The notes under the pieces were generated by a model, which did not search any database, had not been told where the DNA came from, and was given only the letters and a program-made list of their open reading frames with translations. A DNA stretch of 64,000 nt from Gemmatimonadota bacterium (GTDB taxonomy: Bacteria > Gemmatimonadota > Gemmatimonadetes > Longimicrobiales > Gaopeijiaceae), in assembly GCA_022823365.1 (NCBI GenBank), contig JAJDXG010000039.1, forward strand, positions 21,851 through 85,850. Reading direction: 5' to 3'. Positions 1-8,076 of this stretch are shown in pieces. The translations under genes were made by a program, and so were the position numbers. The first letter of the stretch is position 1. Every line of letters starts with the position of its first letter.

Positions 1-1131
1 CTGTCGCACGTCTTCCAGCGCATGGTGGACTACGTCTTCTTCAACGTTGGGTGCACCATTGCCTACGCGCGTGACATGACCACCGTGGCCGAGGACCTGA
101 AGATCGTCCGGCCGACCGTGGCCGTCTCGGTTCCCCGGCTGTACGAACGGGTGTACAACGCGGTGACCGGAGCGACGGGCGTGAAGGGGCTGCTGGTGGG
201 CTGGGCGGCATCCGTGGGCCTCGCGCACGCCGACGCGGTGCTGGAAGGCCGCGATCCGGGGTGGTGGACGCGGGCGCGCAAGTCCCTGGCCGACAAGCTG
301 GTGTTCAGCAAGCTGCGCGCGGCCGTGGGCGGACGGCTGCGTTTCTTCGTCAGCGGCGGCGCACCGCTTTCACCCGGAATCAACAAGTTCTTCTTCGCCG
401 CCGGGCTTCAGATCCTGGAGGGATACGGGCTGACGGAAACCAGCCCGGTCACCAACGTCAACACCTTCGAGAACTTCCGCATCGGCACGGTGGGCAAGGC
501 GGTTCCGGGCACGGAGATCCGCATCGCCCCCGACGGCGAGATCTGCATTCGCGGGCCTCAGGTCATGAAGGGATACTTCAACCGGCCCGAAGAGACCGCC
601 GAAGCCATCGACGAGGAAGGGTGGTTCAAGACGGGCGACATCGGCGAGCTCGACGAGGACGGCTTCCTGCGCATCACTGACCGCAAGAAGGACATCATCG
701 TCACCGCGGGCGGCAAGAACATCGCGCCGCAGCCGATCGAGAATGACGTCAAGCTCGATCCCTACATCGAGCAGGCGGTCATGGTGGGCGACCGGCGTCC
801 CTTCCCGTCGCTCCTGGTGGTGCCCGACTTCGAGCAGTTGAACCAGTGGGCGGCCGCAAGCGAGATCGACGCGTCGGACCCCGGGGCACTGCTCCGCGAT
901 GCCAGGTGCCAGGAGTTTCTGGGGAGCAGGGTGAAGAAGTCGCTGGCGGGGCTGGCCCGCTTCGAAATGCCCAAGAAGACGGCTTTCCTGGCGGCGACGT
1001 TCACGATCGAGGACGGGACGCTCACCCCGACACAGAAGGTGCGGCGACGGACCGTGGAGGAGCGTCACGGCGCGCTCATCGAGTCGCTGTACGACGAGGC
1101 GAACGTCGACCGCGACTACTTCACCGGCTGA
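1..1131 (+). CDS. Long-chain acyl-CoA synthetase (AMP-forming), 5'-partial
   Basis: The reading frame is open from base 1, so the N-terminal part lies outside the window. The first visible codons read LSHVFQRM, matching the LSHxxER region that follows the P-loop in FadD-type ligases. Further on are YGLTETSP (adenylate-binding A5-type motif), GWFKTGD and DRKKDIIVTAGGKNIAP (hinge and C-terminal domain). The family activates fatty acids to acyl-AMP and then acyl-CoA at the membrane. The C-terminus is complete and ends in a TGA 30 bases before cutA. The family assignment is firm; the chain-length preference cannot be read from sequence. Confidence 0.9.
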   Translation: MSHVFQRMVDYVFFNVGCTIAYARDMTTVAEDLKIVRPTVAVSVPRLYERVYNAVTGATGVKGLLVGWAASVGLAHADAVLEGRDPGWWTRARKSLADKLVFSKLRAAVGGRLRFFVSGGAPLSPGINKFFFAAGLQILEGYGLTETSPVTNVNTFENFRIGTVGKAVPGTEIRIAPDGEICIRGPQVMKGYFNRPEETAEAIDEEGWFKTGDIGELDEDGFLRITDRKKDIIVTAGGKNIAPQPIENDVKLDPYIEQAVMVGDRRPFPSLLVVPDFEQLNQWAAASEIDASDPGALLRDARCQEFLGSRVKKSLAGLARFEMPKKTAFLAATFTIEDGTLTPTQKVRRRTVEERHGALIESLYDEANVDRDYFTG

Positions 1132-1161
1132 GCGGGCCTTCCGGAACCGAGGGAGCTTCGG

Positions 1162-1515
1162 GTGTCCGACGCGCACCGGGTGGTGCTGATTTCAACGCCG
1201 GGAGCCGAAGCCGGGCGGCAACTGGCCCGCGCCCTGGTGGAGGAACGGCTGGCCGCGTGCGGGACCGTGGTGCCGGCAGTGACGTCGGTGTACCGTTGGC
1301 AGGGCGCGGTGGAGAAGGAGGAAGAGGCGCTCGTGGTCGTCAAGACGACGGCCGACCGGGTCGAAGCGCTCACGCGGCGGACGCGCGAACTTCACCCCTA
1401 CGAAGTCCCCGAGATCCTCGCTCTTCCCGTTGCGGGCGGCAATCCCGGCTACCTGGAGTGGGTTGTCGAGGAGACCCGCGCCGCGTCGTCCGGGCACGCC
1501 GACGCGCAGCCCTGA
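1162..1515 (+). CDS. cutA: CutA1 divalent-ion tolerance protein
   Basis: The 117-residue product has the normal CutA1 length and the conserved HPYEVPEI segment near residues 77-84, plus the typical opening VVLISTPGAEAGRQLARALVEERLAAC. CutA1 proteins form very stable trimers. They were linked to copper tolerance in E. coli, but their biochemical role is unsettled. The start is GTG at 1162, with GGGAG about 9 bases upstream. It lies 30 bases after the acyl-CoA ligase in the same direction, so the two may be co-transcribed. Confidence 0.9.
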   Translation: MSDAHRVVLISTPGAEAGRQLARALVEERLAACGTVVPAVTSVYRWQGAVEKEEEALVVVKTTADRVEALTRRTRELHPYEVPEILALPVAGGNPGYLEWVVEETRAASSGHADAQP

Positions 1516-1609
1516 TGGACAGGCTTCCCCGCGGGACCCATATTGGTGCCGGCATCGGGGGATTCGCCTCCCGTCTCCACGAACACCCAACCGGTCGCGC
1601 GAGGGAAAC

Positions 1610-1756
1610 ATGAGCTGGGTGCCTGGCGGCTACATCTTCACCCACGTGGTCTTCTGGGGCGTCGTGGCGCTGGTCGCGGTGGGAACCAACGCGGTCGCGA
1701 TCATGATGGTCACCGGCCTGATGCTCCTTCTGGTGCCGGAGTCGCTCAGGCGCTGA
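1610..1756 (+). CDS. Small membrane protein, 48 aa, unknown function
   Basis: This short frame begins ATG at 1610 behind AGGGA. It encodes one long hydrophobic stretch (about residues 8-43, with Gly/Ala/Val/Met) ending in SLRR, like one or two membrane segments followed by a positive cytoplasmic end. I recognise no family. It is followed after 22 bases by another small membrane protein with a good ribosome binding site, so the pair may be one unit. Confidence 0.5.
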   Translation: MSWVPGGYIFTHVVFWGVVALVAVGTNAVAIMMVTGLMLLLVPESLRR

Positions 1757-1778
1757 GGACTCCCCGGAGGAGGGCTGA

Positions 1779-2012
1779 ATGCTGCTGAAGATACTGGGCG
1801 GCGTCCTCGCGCTTGCGCTGGGGGTCTTTCTGGGACTCTCCTTCGGCAAAGGCCCCACCGTGGAAGAGGTCGAAGAGCGAATGGGCAAGAACCTGCCCCG
1901 GGAGCGGGCCACGCGCCACTTCACCTTCCTCGGCCTGATGCAGAAGAAGCAGCAGCGGGGGTCGCACCGACGCCGTCAGAGGTCCCGCGGGCCGTTCGAT
2001 CTGTCCAGGTAG
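1779..2012 (+). CDS. Small single-pass membrane protein, unknown function
   Basis: The 77-residue product starts at ATG 1779 with GGAGG 8-12 bases upstream. Residues 1-22 form a hydrophobic anchor (LLKILGGVLALALGVFLGL), followed by an acidic stretch (VEEVEERMG) and a strongly basic C-terminus rich in Arg/Gln. No family is recognised. The layout suggests an inner-membrane anchored peptide with a charged cytoplasmic tail. It ends 10 bases before the stop of the convergent DUF445 gene. Confidence 0.55.
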   Translation: MLLKILGGVLALALGVFLGLSFGKGPTVEEVEERMGKNLPRERATRHFTFLGLMQKKQQRGSHRRRQRSRGPFDLSR

Positions 2013-2021
2013 GCCGGACCT

Positions 2022-3590
2022 CTATCCCACCAGCCGGGTGACGAGCACCAGCACGGTGCCGATGATGCCGCCGAGCACGTAGCCCAGGCGCACGATCAGC
2101 TTCAACTCCCGCTCCGTCACCCGCCGCACGATCTGTTCCATGCGCGCGGCGGGAAACGCCAGCACCTTCTCCTCGACGCGACGCGCCACGTCGATCTGCC
2201 GAACCACGGCGGGCACCTGGGCCTGCAGCCATTCCCAGACGGGTGCGCTCAATCCCTCCTTCAGGCGGTCGGCGGCGCCATCCGGAAGCCAGCGCGCGGG
2301 AACTCCGATGGGACGGTCGAGGACGGTGTCCACCAACTGGCGGGTGGTGCCGTCGATCAGTTGAGCGGCGGCGTCGCTGCGGGCGAGCGATACCAGCCCG
2401 CCCGCGATCGACGCGGGAGGGACGCGTTCCAGCACCTCGCCCCAGCTGCGCGCACCCGCCTCGTGGAGGGCCGCCTCGAGCTTCCCCACCAGGAAGCTGC
2501 GCGTTGCCGGATCGCGGGCCGTCGAAGCCACCCAGTTGGCCAGCGTCCGGCGCGCCGCGACCACGCTCTCGCTGTCGGCCTCGCCCAGCACCAGGTGGAC
2601 GGGGCGGCGCAGGAAGTCTACGACCGCGTCGTTGATGCCGCGCGACATGGCCGCCTGCACGGCGGGATCCTTCAGCAGGTGCGCGATCTGCTCCGCGCCC
2701 TCTTCCCGGATGGTGTCCAGCACCCGGTCCACGGTGTCTTCGGTGATCACAAGGCGCGCCACCACCCGCTGGTGGAAGCGCAGGTCGCGCAGGAATCGCT
2801 GCAACAGGTCGTGGATGCCCCGCTCGAAGCGGGCCCGCGCCCGGTCGTCCTCCAGCAGGGCGCCGAGCCGGGCGATCGCGAGCGGCAGGTAGTTGGAGAG
2901 CCCGCGCTCGAATGCCGCCACCATTCCGGGCGGAATCGTCTGCTCGAAGGTCTTCTCGGGCGAGAGCAGCGAGCGGGCAGCCGAGGACAGGTAGTCGTCC
3001 ACCGCGCGGTAGAAGCCGTCGCTGCCCAGCGTGCCCTCCATCCACCCGTCGAGGGCGGAGGCCAGAGCGGCGCTGCGCGCGGGCGTGAGCGCGCCGCCGA
3101 TGGGCACGTCGGAGAGTGCTTCGACCACCGACCCGGCACGGTCGGCGACCGCTCGCTCGAACTCCTCCGAGTCGAGCCAGGCCGCGATCTGCTCGCGAAC
3201 CCTGTCCGCCGAGTGGTGCAGCGCCGACTCCACCTCGGGCAAGATCGACTCGGGCAGCATCTCCCGGATGGACCCGCGCTCCTCCAGGAGCAGCACGTCC
3301 ACGAACTCGCCCAGGCGCCGATCGAAGGCGCGCCTGAATTCTTCGTCGGCGAAGGTCCGTTCCAGGTCGGATTCGGTGAGCAGGCGGTTCCCCACGGTGC
3401 GCCCGACGGCCGCGGCCAGGCGGGGCTGGTTCTTGGGAATCGCGCCCTGCAGAAGGCCGATCTTCCTGCCGCGCACGCGCAGCGGCTCGTACGGGTGGAA
3501 GAGCATCCAGATCGCGACCGAGTTGGTCAGCCCGCCCGCCAGCGCACCGAAGGCGATGGTGAGCAGCGGGGCGATCAGGTTCTCGAGCAA
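2022..3590 (-). CDS. DUF445 family membrane protein
   Basis: The 522-residue product opens with a hydrophobic segment and the DUF445 signature GGLTNSVAIWMLFHPYEP (about residues 19-36), then GLLQGAIPKNQPRLA. It ends with a second membrane span (IIGTVLVLVTRLVG). Between them is a long, mostly helical soluble region. The family (YheB/YtlA-like) has no agreed function; the two terminal anchors suggest a protein held at the membrane at both ends. It is transcribed toward the small-protein pair and may share a promoter region with the lipoprotein gene upstream at 3604-4539, 13 bases away. Confidence 0.85.
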   Translation of the reverse strand: MLENLIAPLLTIAFGALAGGLTNSVAIWMLFHPYEPLRVRGRKIGLLQGAIPKNQPRLAAAVGRTVGNRLLTESDLERTFADEEFRRAFDRRLGEFVDVLLLEERGSIREMLPESILPEVESALHHSADRVREQIAAWLDSEEFERAVADRAGSVVEALSDVPIGGALTPARSAALASALDGWMEGTLGSDGFYRAVDDYLSSAARSLLSPEKTFEQTIPPGMVAAFERGLSNYLPLAIARLGALLEDDRARARFERGIHDLLQRFLRDLRFHQRVVARLVITEDTVDRVLDTIREEGAEQIAHLLKDPAVQAAMSRGINDAVVDFLRRPVHLVLGEADSESVVAARRTLANWVASTARDPATRSFLVGKLEAALHEAGARSWGEVLERVPPASIAGGLVSLARSDAAAQLIDGTTRQLVDTVLDRPIGVPARWLPDGAADRLKEGLSAPVWEWLQAQVPAVVRQIDVARRVEEKVLAFPAARMEQIVRRVTERELKLIVRLGYVLGGIIGTVLVLVTRLVG

Positions 3591-3603
3591 GGGGCGATGT
3601 GGC

Positions 3604-4539
3604 TCAGGGTGCCCGATGGTAGAGGATGCCGCGCACGGGATAGGCGACGGTCTCGATCGTGATCGAGCCCTCCACTTCGGAGATGGCGATCAGGGGCAGT
3701 TGAGGACCAGGCCCCTCCCCGGCCTCCATGTGCGTGCTCATGGCCTCGATTCTACCGGTCAGGTCGGCGTCGGGCGACTGGAAGCGCCACGCAACCGGAA
3801 CGTCCCGCCGGGCCGGCTCGAACGCCCGCGAGCGGGTCCCCGTCACCGTCACGCCCGGCCAGTCGAAATTGCGCGCGCGCAGCATACCCCATCCCTGGAA
3901 CGTGGAGTCGGCGGCCGCATCGAAGGGTCCGCGCAGAAACACGTGGATGTCGTCGGAGACGAGAAGCGCCCAGCTTTCGGGCATCGCGTCCGAGGCCTGA
4001 CGCGCGAAGGAAATGTCGACCAGCGTCCCCGCCAGGGCGTTCTCGGACAGAATGGTCGAGGCCTCTCTCACCTGGACCAGTTCTCCCGGACGACTGCTCC
4101 ATCCCGCCACCGCCTCGCCGAGCCACATCTCCAGTTCCCGGCCCGCGCTGCGATACAGGAGGGCCGTCAGCGCATCCCGTTCGGCAACGACGATGCGGAT
4201 GCCCTCGTGGGGGATGATGCGCCATGGCGCCCGGACCGGGGGAGTCTCCCACGAGGACTGGAAGAAGGCGTCCCACACGCCTCCGCGCGCCAGCCAGATG
4301 CGGGCGTCCCGGTCGACGGCCTCCTCACGGGTGCTCGCCGAGAACGACCAGGCAACCACCAGCGGGCTCTCATCCTCTAACGCAAAAAAGGCGAGATGAC
4401 GCTCGTACCGACTGCCCGCAAACGAATCCAGCGGCGCAAGGGCCGGGTCCTCGACGCGCGCGCTGTCGGGGTTCCCGGGCTCGGCGGTGCATGCGACGGT
4501 CACCAGGAGCGCCGCGGAGAGCGTGCGGAGCGCGCTCAT
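3604..4539 (-). CDS. Putative lipoprotein, unknown function
   Basis: I chose the ATG at 4539 because it places a lipoprotein signal at the N-terminus: hydrophobic LRTLSAALLVTVAC followed by TAEPGN, with Cys as the likely lipidated residue. An in-frame start farther upstream (4608) would bury that signal. The mature part, about 290 residues, has alternating hydrophobic and charged stretches like a beta-rich periplasmic domain. I recognise no family. It lies 13 bases upstream of the DUF445 gene on the same strand, so they probably form one transcript, and it is divergent from the symporter at 4654. Confidence 0.65.
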   Translation of the reverse strand: MSALRTLSAALLVTVACTAEPGNPDSARVEDPALAPLDSFAGSRYERHLAFFALEDESPLVVAWSFSASTREEAVDRDARIWLARGGVWDAFFQSSWETPPVRAPWRIIPHEGIRIVVAERDALTALLYRSAGRELEMWLGEAVAGWSSRPGELVQVREASTILSENALAGTLVDISFARQASDAMPESWALLVSDDIHVFLRGPFDAAADSTFQGWGMLRARNFDWPGVTVTGTRSRAFEPARRDVPVAWRFQSPDADLTGRIEAMSTHMEAGEGPGPQLPLIAISEVEGSITIETVAYPVRGILYHRAP

Positions 4540-4653
4540 CGGGCCGGACCCAGAGCTTGACGAAACCCCGTCCCGCTCACCACGTTGCTGCCCTTGACCC
4601 AGCCCCAACCTCGCTCGGGACGCCCATCCATCCCCTCCTCAGAGCAGATACCC

Positions 4654-5934
4654 ATGGAATACAATCCGGACCTTCCCTTCTACCGGCGGCTGCACTGGCA
4701 AGTTCTTGCCGCGATGATCCTGGGTTCGCTCGCCGGGGTCACCTTCGGCGAAGCCGGGGCCGAGGCGATCGGCTGGATCGGCGAACTGTTCATGCGCCTG
4801 CTGAGGATGATCATCGTGCCGCTGGTGCTCACCTCGATCGTGTCCGGAGTGGCGTCGGTGGGCGGAGGCCGCGCCGTGGGCCGCCTGTTCGGCAAGACGC
4901 TGGGATACTACGTCGTGTCGAGCTTCCTCGCCGCTTCCGTGGGGCTCCTGATGGTCAACCTCATCCGGCCGGGTGTGGATTCCAATATCGTCGAAGCCTC
5001 CACCGATCCGATGCTGGTCGACACGCCGGACTCGTTCATCCAGCTGATCCTCGACATCGTGCCGATCAACTTCGTCGGCGCGGCCGGCACCGGGGACATG
5101 CTGGCGATCATCTTCTTCTGCATCGTCTTCGGCGCAGCCATCACGACCCTGCCGGAACGCCCCCGCGTCATCATCACCGACATCTTCGACGCCTTCTTCA
5201 AGGCGATGATGGCCCTCACGTCCGGCATCATCAAGCTGCTGCCGATCGGCGTCCTGGCCCTCATCACGAGGATGGTGGGCACGACCGGATTCGACGCGTT
5301 CGGAACCCTGGCCAAGTACATCGCGACGCTGGCGTCGGGGTTGACGATTCACCTCTTCATCACGCTGCCGCTCCTGCTGTACTTCGGAGGACGTCTGGCG
5401 TCCGGGCGCCCCATATCGCCGATCATCCACTTCCGCAACATGCTCGAGCCGCTCCTGGTCGCCTTCTCGACCAGCTCGTCCGGCGCGACGCTTCCGGTGA
5501 CGATCAAGACCGTGCGCGAGAAGGTGGGCGTCTCCAACAAGGTGTCGTCCTTCGTGCTGCCCATGGGCGCCACGGTGAACATGGACGGAACGGCGGTCTT
5601 CGAATGCGTCGGGGCGCTCTTCATCGCTCAGGCTCTGGGCGCCGATCTCAGCTTCATGACGCAGGCCACGGTCGTAATGACTGCGCTGCTCGCTTCGATC
5701 GGAGCGGCTGCGGTGCCCTCGGCCGGCCTCGTCGTCATCTTCATCGTGCTGGAGGCCATCGGGCTTGGAGGCAACGCCAACGCCGCCCTGATCGTCGGGG
5801 CGATGCTCGCGATCGACCGCCCGCTGGACATGGCGCGGACGGCGGTCAACGTCTACAGCGATTCGTGCGGCGCCGCCATCATCGCGCGTTCGGAGGGCGA
5901 AGACCACGTGGATGCGCAGGTCGCCGTCGGATGA
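4654..5934 (+). CDS. Dicarboxylate/amino acid:cation symporter (DAACS)
   Basis: The 426-residue product has the hallmarks of the glutamate/aspartate transporter family (GltP/DctA). These are a serine-rich re-entrant hairpin STSSSGATLPVT near residues 280-291, MGATVNMDGTA (the NMDGT sodium/substrate motif) and a final helix with DRPLDMARTAVNVYSD. Eight or more hydrophobic spans are visible. It imports acidic amino acids or C4-dicarboxylates with Na+ or H+. The start at ATG 4654 gives the normal MEYNPDLPFYRRLHWQ amphipathic N-terminus. A second, divergent family member is at 58219. Confidence 0.9.
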   Translation: MEYNPDLPFYRRLHWQVLAAMILGSLAGVTFGEAGAEAIGWIGELFMRLLRMIIVPLVLTSIVSGVASVGGGRAVGRLFGKTLGYYVVSSFLAASVGLLMVNLIRPGVDSNIVEASTDPMLVDTPDSFIQLILDIVPINFVGAAGTGDMLAIIFFCIVFGAAITTLPERPRVIITDIFDAFFKAMMALTSGIIKLLPIGVLALITRMVGTTGFDAFGTLAKYIATLASGLTIHLFITLPLLLYFGGRLASGRPISPIIHFRNMLEPLLVAFSTSSSGATLPVTIKTVREKVGVSNKVSSFVLPMGATVNMDGTAVFECVGALFIAQALGADLSFMTQATVVMTALLASIGAAAVPSAGLVVIFIVLEAIGLGGNANAALIVGAMLAIDRPLDMARTAVNVYSDSCGAAIIARSEGEDHVDAQVAVG

Positions 5935-5971
5935 AGCCACAGGCCGCCGGGGCCGGCCCGCGCCGACTCCG

Positions 5972-6796
5972 CTAGCGCCGCTGCCCTCGTCTTCCGCTGC
6001 GGGGGCTTCGGGAGCGGGATGGCGGCCGGCAACCGATGCGACGGCGGGCTGCCCGGTTCCCGTCGGCAGTTCGAGGGTCCGGGTCGAGAGCGGTGCCTCC
6101 GACTGCGGGCACCTCGGGACGCGAGCGGTCCTTTCGCCAGTTGCCGGACCGGCGGCTCTGGCCGCGGACTCCCCGGCGGGCCCGGGCGAGGCGCGAACGG
6201 GGTCCCCGCCGGCTGACGCGTCGCCTCGGCGGGCGCGTCCGGCGTCGGTGGATGGCGGGCTGTTCGCCGTCCCCTGCCGGAGGCTCGTTGTCCCCGCCAA
6301 CGTTCGCGGGCACGACTTCCTTGCCGACCGGAGCCGGCGCCGCCTGGGGCCGGGTGAGCTTCCGGTCCAGTGCGCCGATGAAGGTGCCGATCAGCCTCGT
6401 GTTGCTGCCGAAGTCCCCCAGCCCCTTCGAGCGCGTAGTCGAGCGGACATCCACCCGCGTCTGCGCCTGTACGTCGAGTCCGATGCGGATCACCACGTCG
6501 CTCGCGCGGCGGGAAAGGCGCCCCCGCGTCAGGGCGTGGATGACGCCTTCCTCCTCGTCCCACCAGCGGGCATGCCAGCGCGGCAGTTCACCGCGAACGA
6601 GGTCGAGCACGGCTTCCCATACCTGAGCGAAGGGAATGGCATAGGTCCGGCCCACGAGACGCGGATCGGTGGCGTCGGCCGACGTTCGGGAAGTCGTCGC
6701 CACAAGCGCGCGCTTGAGACGACCGGTAAAAGAGAGTTCCTGGCTCAGCCTGTCCCCCCTTGGAGGCCCGGTTGGCGAAACAGAGGCAACTCGCAA
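5972..6796 (-). CDS. DUF1499-like protein with Arg-rich tail
   Basis: Residues about 45-150 resemble DUF1499: YAIPFAQVWEAVLDLV, then DVVIRIGLDVQAQTRVDVRST, then GLGDFGSNTRLIGTFIGALD, which corresponds to the family's xSRxGxxDFGxNxxRIxxFxxxLD ending. The last 110 residues are a Pro/Arg-rich run with no domain character. A neighbouring frame there is more Ala/Pro/Glu-rich, so a frameshift or a spurious extension is possible. It is divergent from the nucleotidyltransferase at 6884 and convergent with the symporter. The function of DUF1499 proteins is unknown. Confidence 0.6.
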   Translation of the reverse strand: MRVASVSPTGPPRGDRLSQELSFTGRLKRALVATTSRTSADATDPRLVGRTYAIPFAQVWEAVLDLVRGELPRWHARWWDEEEGVIHALTRGRLSRRASDVVIRIGLDVQAQTRVDVRSTTRSKGLGDFGSNTRLIGTFIGALDRKLTRPQAAPAPVGKEVVPANVGGDNEPPAGDGEQPAIHRRRTRPPRRRVSRRGPRSRLARARRGVRGQSRRSGNWRKDRSRPEVPAVGGTALDPDPRTADGNRAARRRIGCRPPSRSRSPRSGRRGQRR

Positions 6797-6883
6797 CGCC
6801 TTATCTTACGCTGGAACGCGTCCGAATTCCATTCTGCCGGCTAATATCCACAAAATGCCGCAAACTTCACACTGCGCCACTGC

Positions 6884-7900
6884 ATGAAAGCCGTCATTCC
6901 GCTTGCGGGCAAGGGCACGAGGTTGCGCCCCCACACCCATCACCTGCCCAAGCCGCTGGTGCGCGTGGCCGGGAGACCGGTGCTCGCCCACCTGCTCGAC
7001 GAACTGTTGGGCTTCGGGGTCACGGAGATGGTGTTCATCGTCGGCCATCTCGACGAAGTCATCCGGCGCTACATGGCGGAGGCGTATCCGGACCTGCCGG
7101 TCCACTACGTCGTCCAGGCTGTTCAGGACGGGACCGCGGGGGCGGTCAAGCTGGCGGAGCCGTTTGCGGACGGCGAGCTGCTGATCCTGTTCGCGGATAC
7201 CCTGTTCGAGGCCGACCTGTCGCCGGCGCGAGCGCTTTCTCCGGAATGGAGCGCGGTCATTTGGACGAAGGAAGTCGAAGACTACTGGAAGTACGGCGTC
7301 ATCGTGACCGGCCCGGACGGAGCCATGACGCGCATCGTGGAGAAGCCGGAGCAACCCGTCTCCCGTCTCGCCAACATCGGCCTCTACTACATCCGCGACT
7401 CCGCCCTGCTCTTCGAGGGCATCGACCACGTGCTGGCTTCACCCACGGGCGCGTCGGGGGAGTACTACCTGACGGACGCCTTCCAGTACATGGTTGACCG
7501 CGGCGCGCGCATCCGTACGGCCCCTGTGGACTCCTGGCACGACTGCGGCAGTCCCGAGGGCTTGCTGGGCACCAACCGCCATCTGCTGGAGGGCGGGGCG
7601 GCGTCGGTGTCGCCCAGCGCGCGGCTGAGCGAGTGCTCGCTCAGCGAGCCGGTGCTGGTGGGTGAGGATGTGGTCGCCGAGGGGAGCATTCTCGGTCCCA
7701 ACGTCACGCTGGAGCGGGGGGCGCGAGTGGTCGACAGCCGACTGGCGGACACCATCGTGGGCGCGGGGGCGCGCGTGGGGGGAGCGCGCCTGGACGGGTC
7801 GCTGGTCGGCGCTGGAGCGGTCGTGCGGGGTGTGGAGGGAAGGGTCAACGTCTCGGACCACTCCGTGGTCGAGGCGACGGGGGCGGACGAAGGTCGCTGA
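6884..7900 (+). CDS. Sugar-phosphate nucleotidyltransferase with left-handed beta-helix tail
   Basis: The N-terminal 230 residues are a Rossmann-like nucleotidyltransferase with GKGTRLRPHTHHLPKPLV (NTP-binding GxGTRxxPxTxxxPKP) at residues 9-26, and a metal-ligand region LFADTLFEADL near 105-115. The C-terminal 90 residues carry hexapeptide-type repeats (VGEDVVAEGSILGPNVTL and so on), as in GlmU/RmlA2-like proteins. The family makes NDP-sugars from sugar-1-phosphates. The sugar cannot be assigned; glucose-1-phosphate thymidylyl- or mannose-1-phosphate guanylyltransferase are the usual choices. It stands alone, with no polysaccharide genes beside it. Confidence 0.85.
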   Translation: MKAVIPLAGKGTRLRPHTHHLPKPLVRVAGRPVLAHLLDELLGFGVTEMVFIVGHLDEVIRRYMAEAYPDLPVHYVVQAVQDGTAGAVKLAEPFADGELLILFADTLFEADLSPARALSPEWSAVIWTKEVEDYWKYGVIVTGPDGAMTRIVEKPEQPVSRLANIGLYYIRDSALLFEGIDHVLASPTGASGEYYLTDAFQYMVDRGARIRTAPVDSWHDCGSPEGLLGTNRHLLEGGAASVSPSARLSECSLSEPVLVGEDVVAEGSILGPNVTLERGARVVDSRLADTIVGAGARVGGARLDGSLVGAGAVVRGVEGRVNVSDHSVVEATGADEGR

Positions 7901-7970
7901 CTTCGCGGCCAGCCGACAGTGGGCAGGAGCGCGGGGGCTCGTCATCGCAGCTTAGACCCCTCTGCACGGT

Positions 7971-8053
7971 GTTGCATTTTCGGGTTCGCAACGGCTTGTT
8001 GCAAAACAGGGTTGGCAACAGGGTGTTGCATCTGAGCGGATGCAACACCCTGT
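7971..8053. repeat. Degenerate TGCAAC repeat ending in a perfect hairpin
   Basis: This gap between convergent genes holds at least six copies of TTGCA/TGCAA-type words about every 11-17 bases. They are GTTGCA at 7971, GTTCGCAAC at 7984, GTTGCAAAAC at 7999, GTTGGCAAC at 8011, and GTGTTGCA at 8023 paired with TGCAACAC at 8041. The last two copies form the terminator-like hairpin annotated separately. Read on the minus strand, the pattern is roughly TTGC(N)AACCC with variable spacers. It may be a decayed tandem repeat or a protein-binding array. Confidence 0.55.
8018..8053. terminator. Bidirectional terminator-like hairpin
   Basis: A perfect 15-bp inverted repeat: ACAGGGTGTTGCATC at 8018-8032, loop TGAGCG, and its exact complement at 8039-8053. 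It lies between the nucleotidyltransferase (ending 7900) and the M14 peptidase (ending 8077, opposite strand), where a shared terminator is expected. There is no clear U tract on either side. Confidence 0.6.
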
Positions 8054-8076
8054 AGAGTGCGCCGTCGACGATAACG

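Noticed and set aside
4639..6300. A 553-residue minus-strand frame
   Set aside because: It is antisense to the DAACS symporter; only its first part, overlapping the DUF1499 tail, is worth noting as a possible frameshift.
7845..8048. A 67-residue minus-strand frame with repeated Cys-Asn
   Set aside because: The repeats reflect the TGCAAC DNA repeat; it overlaps the end of the nucleotidyltransferase.
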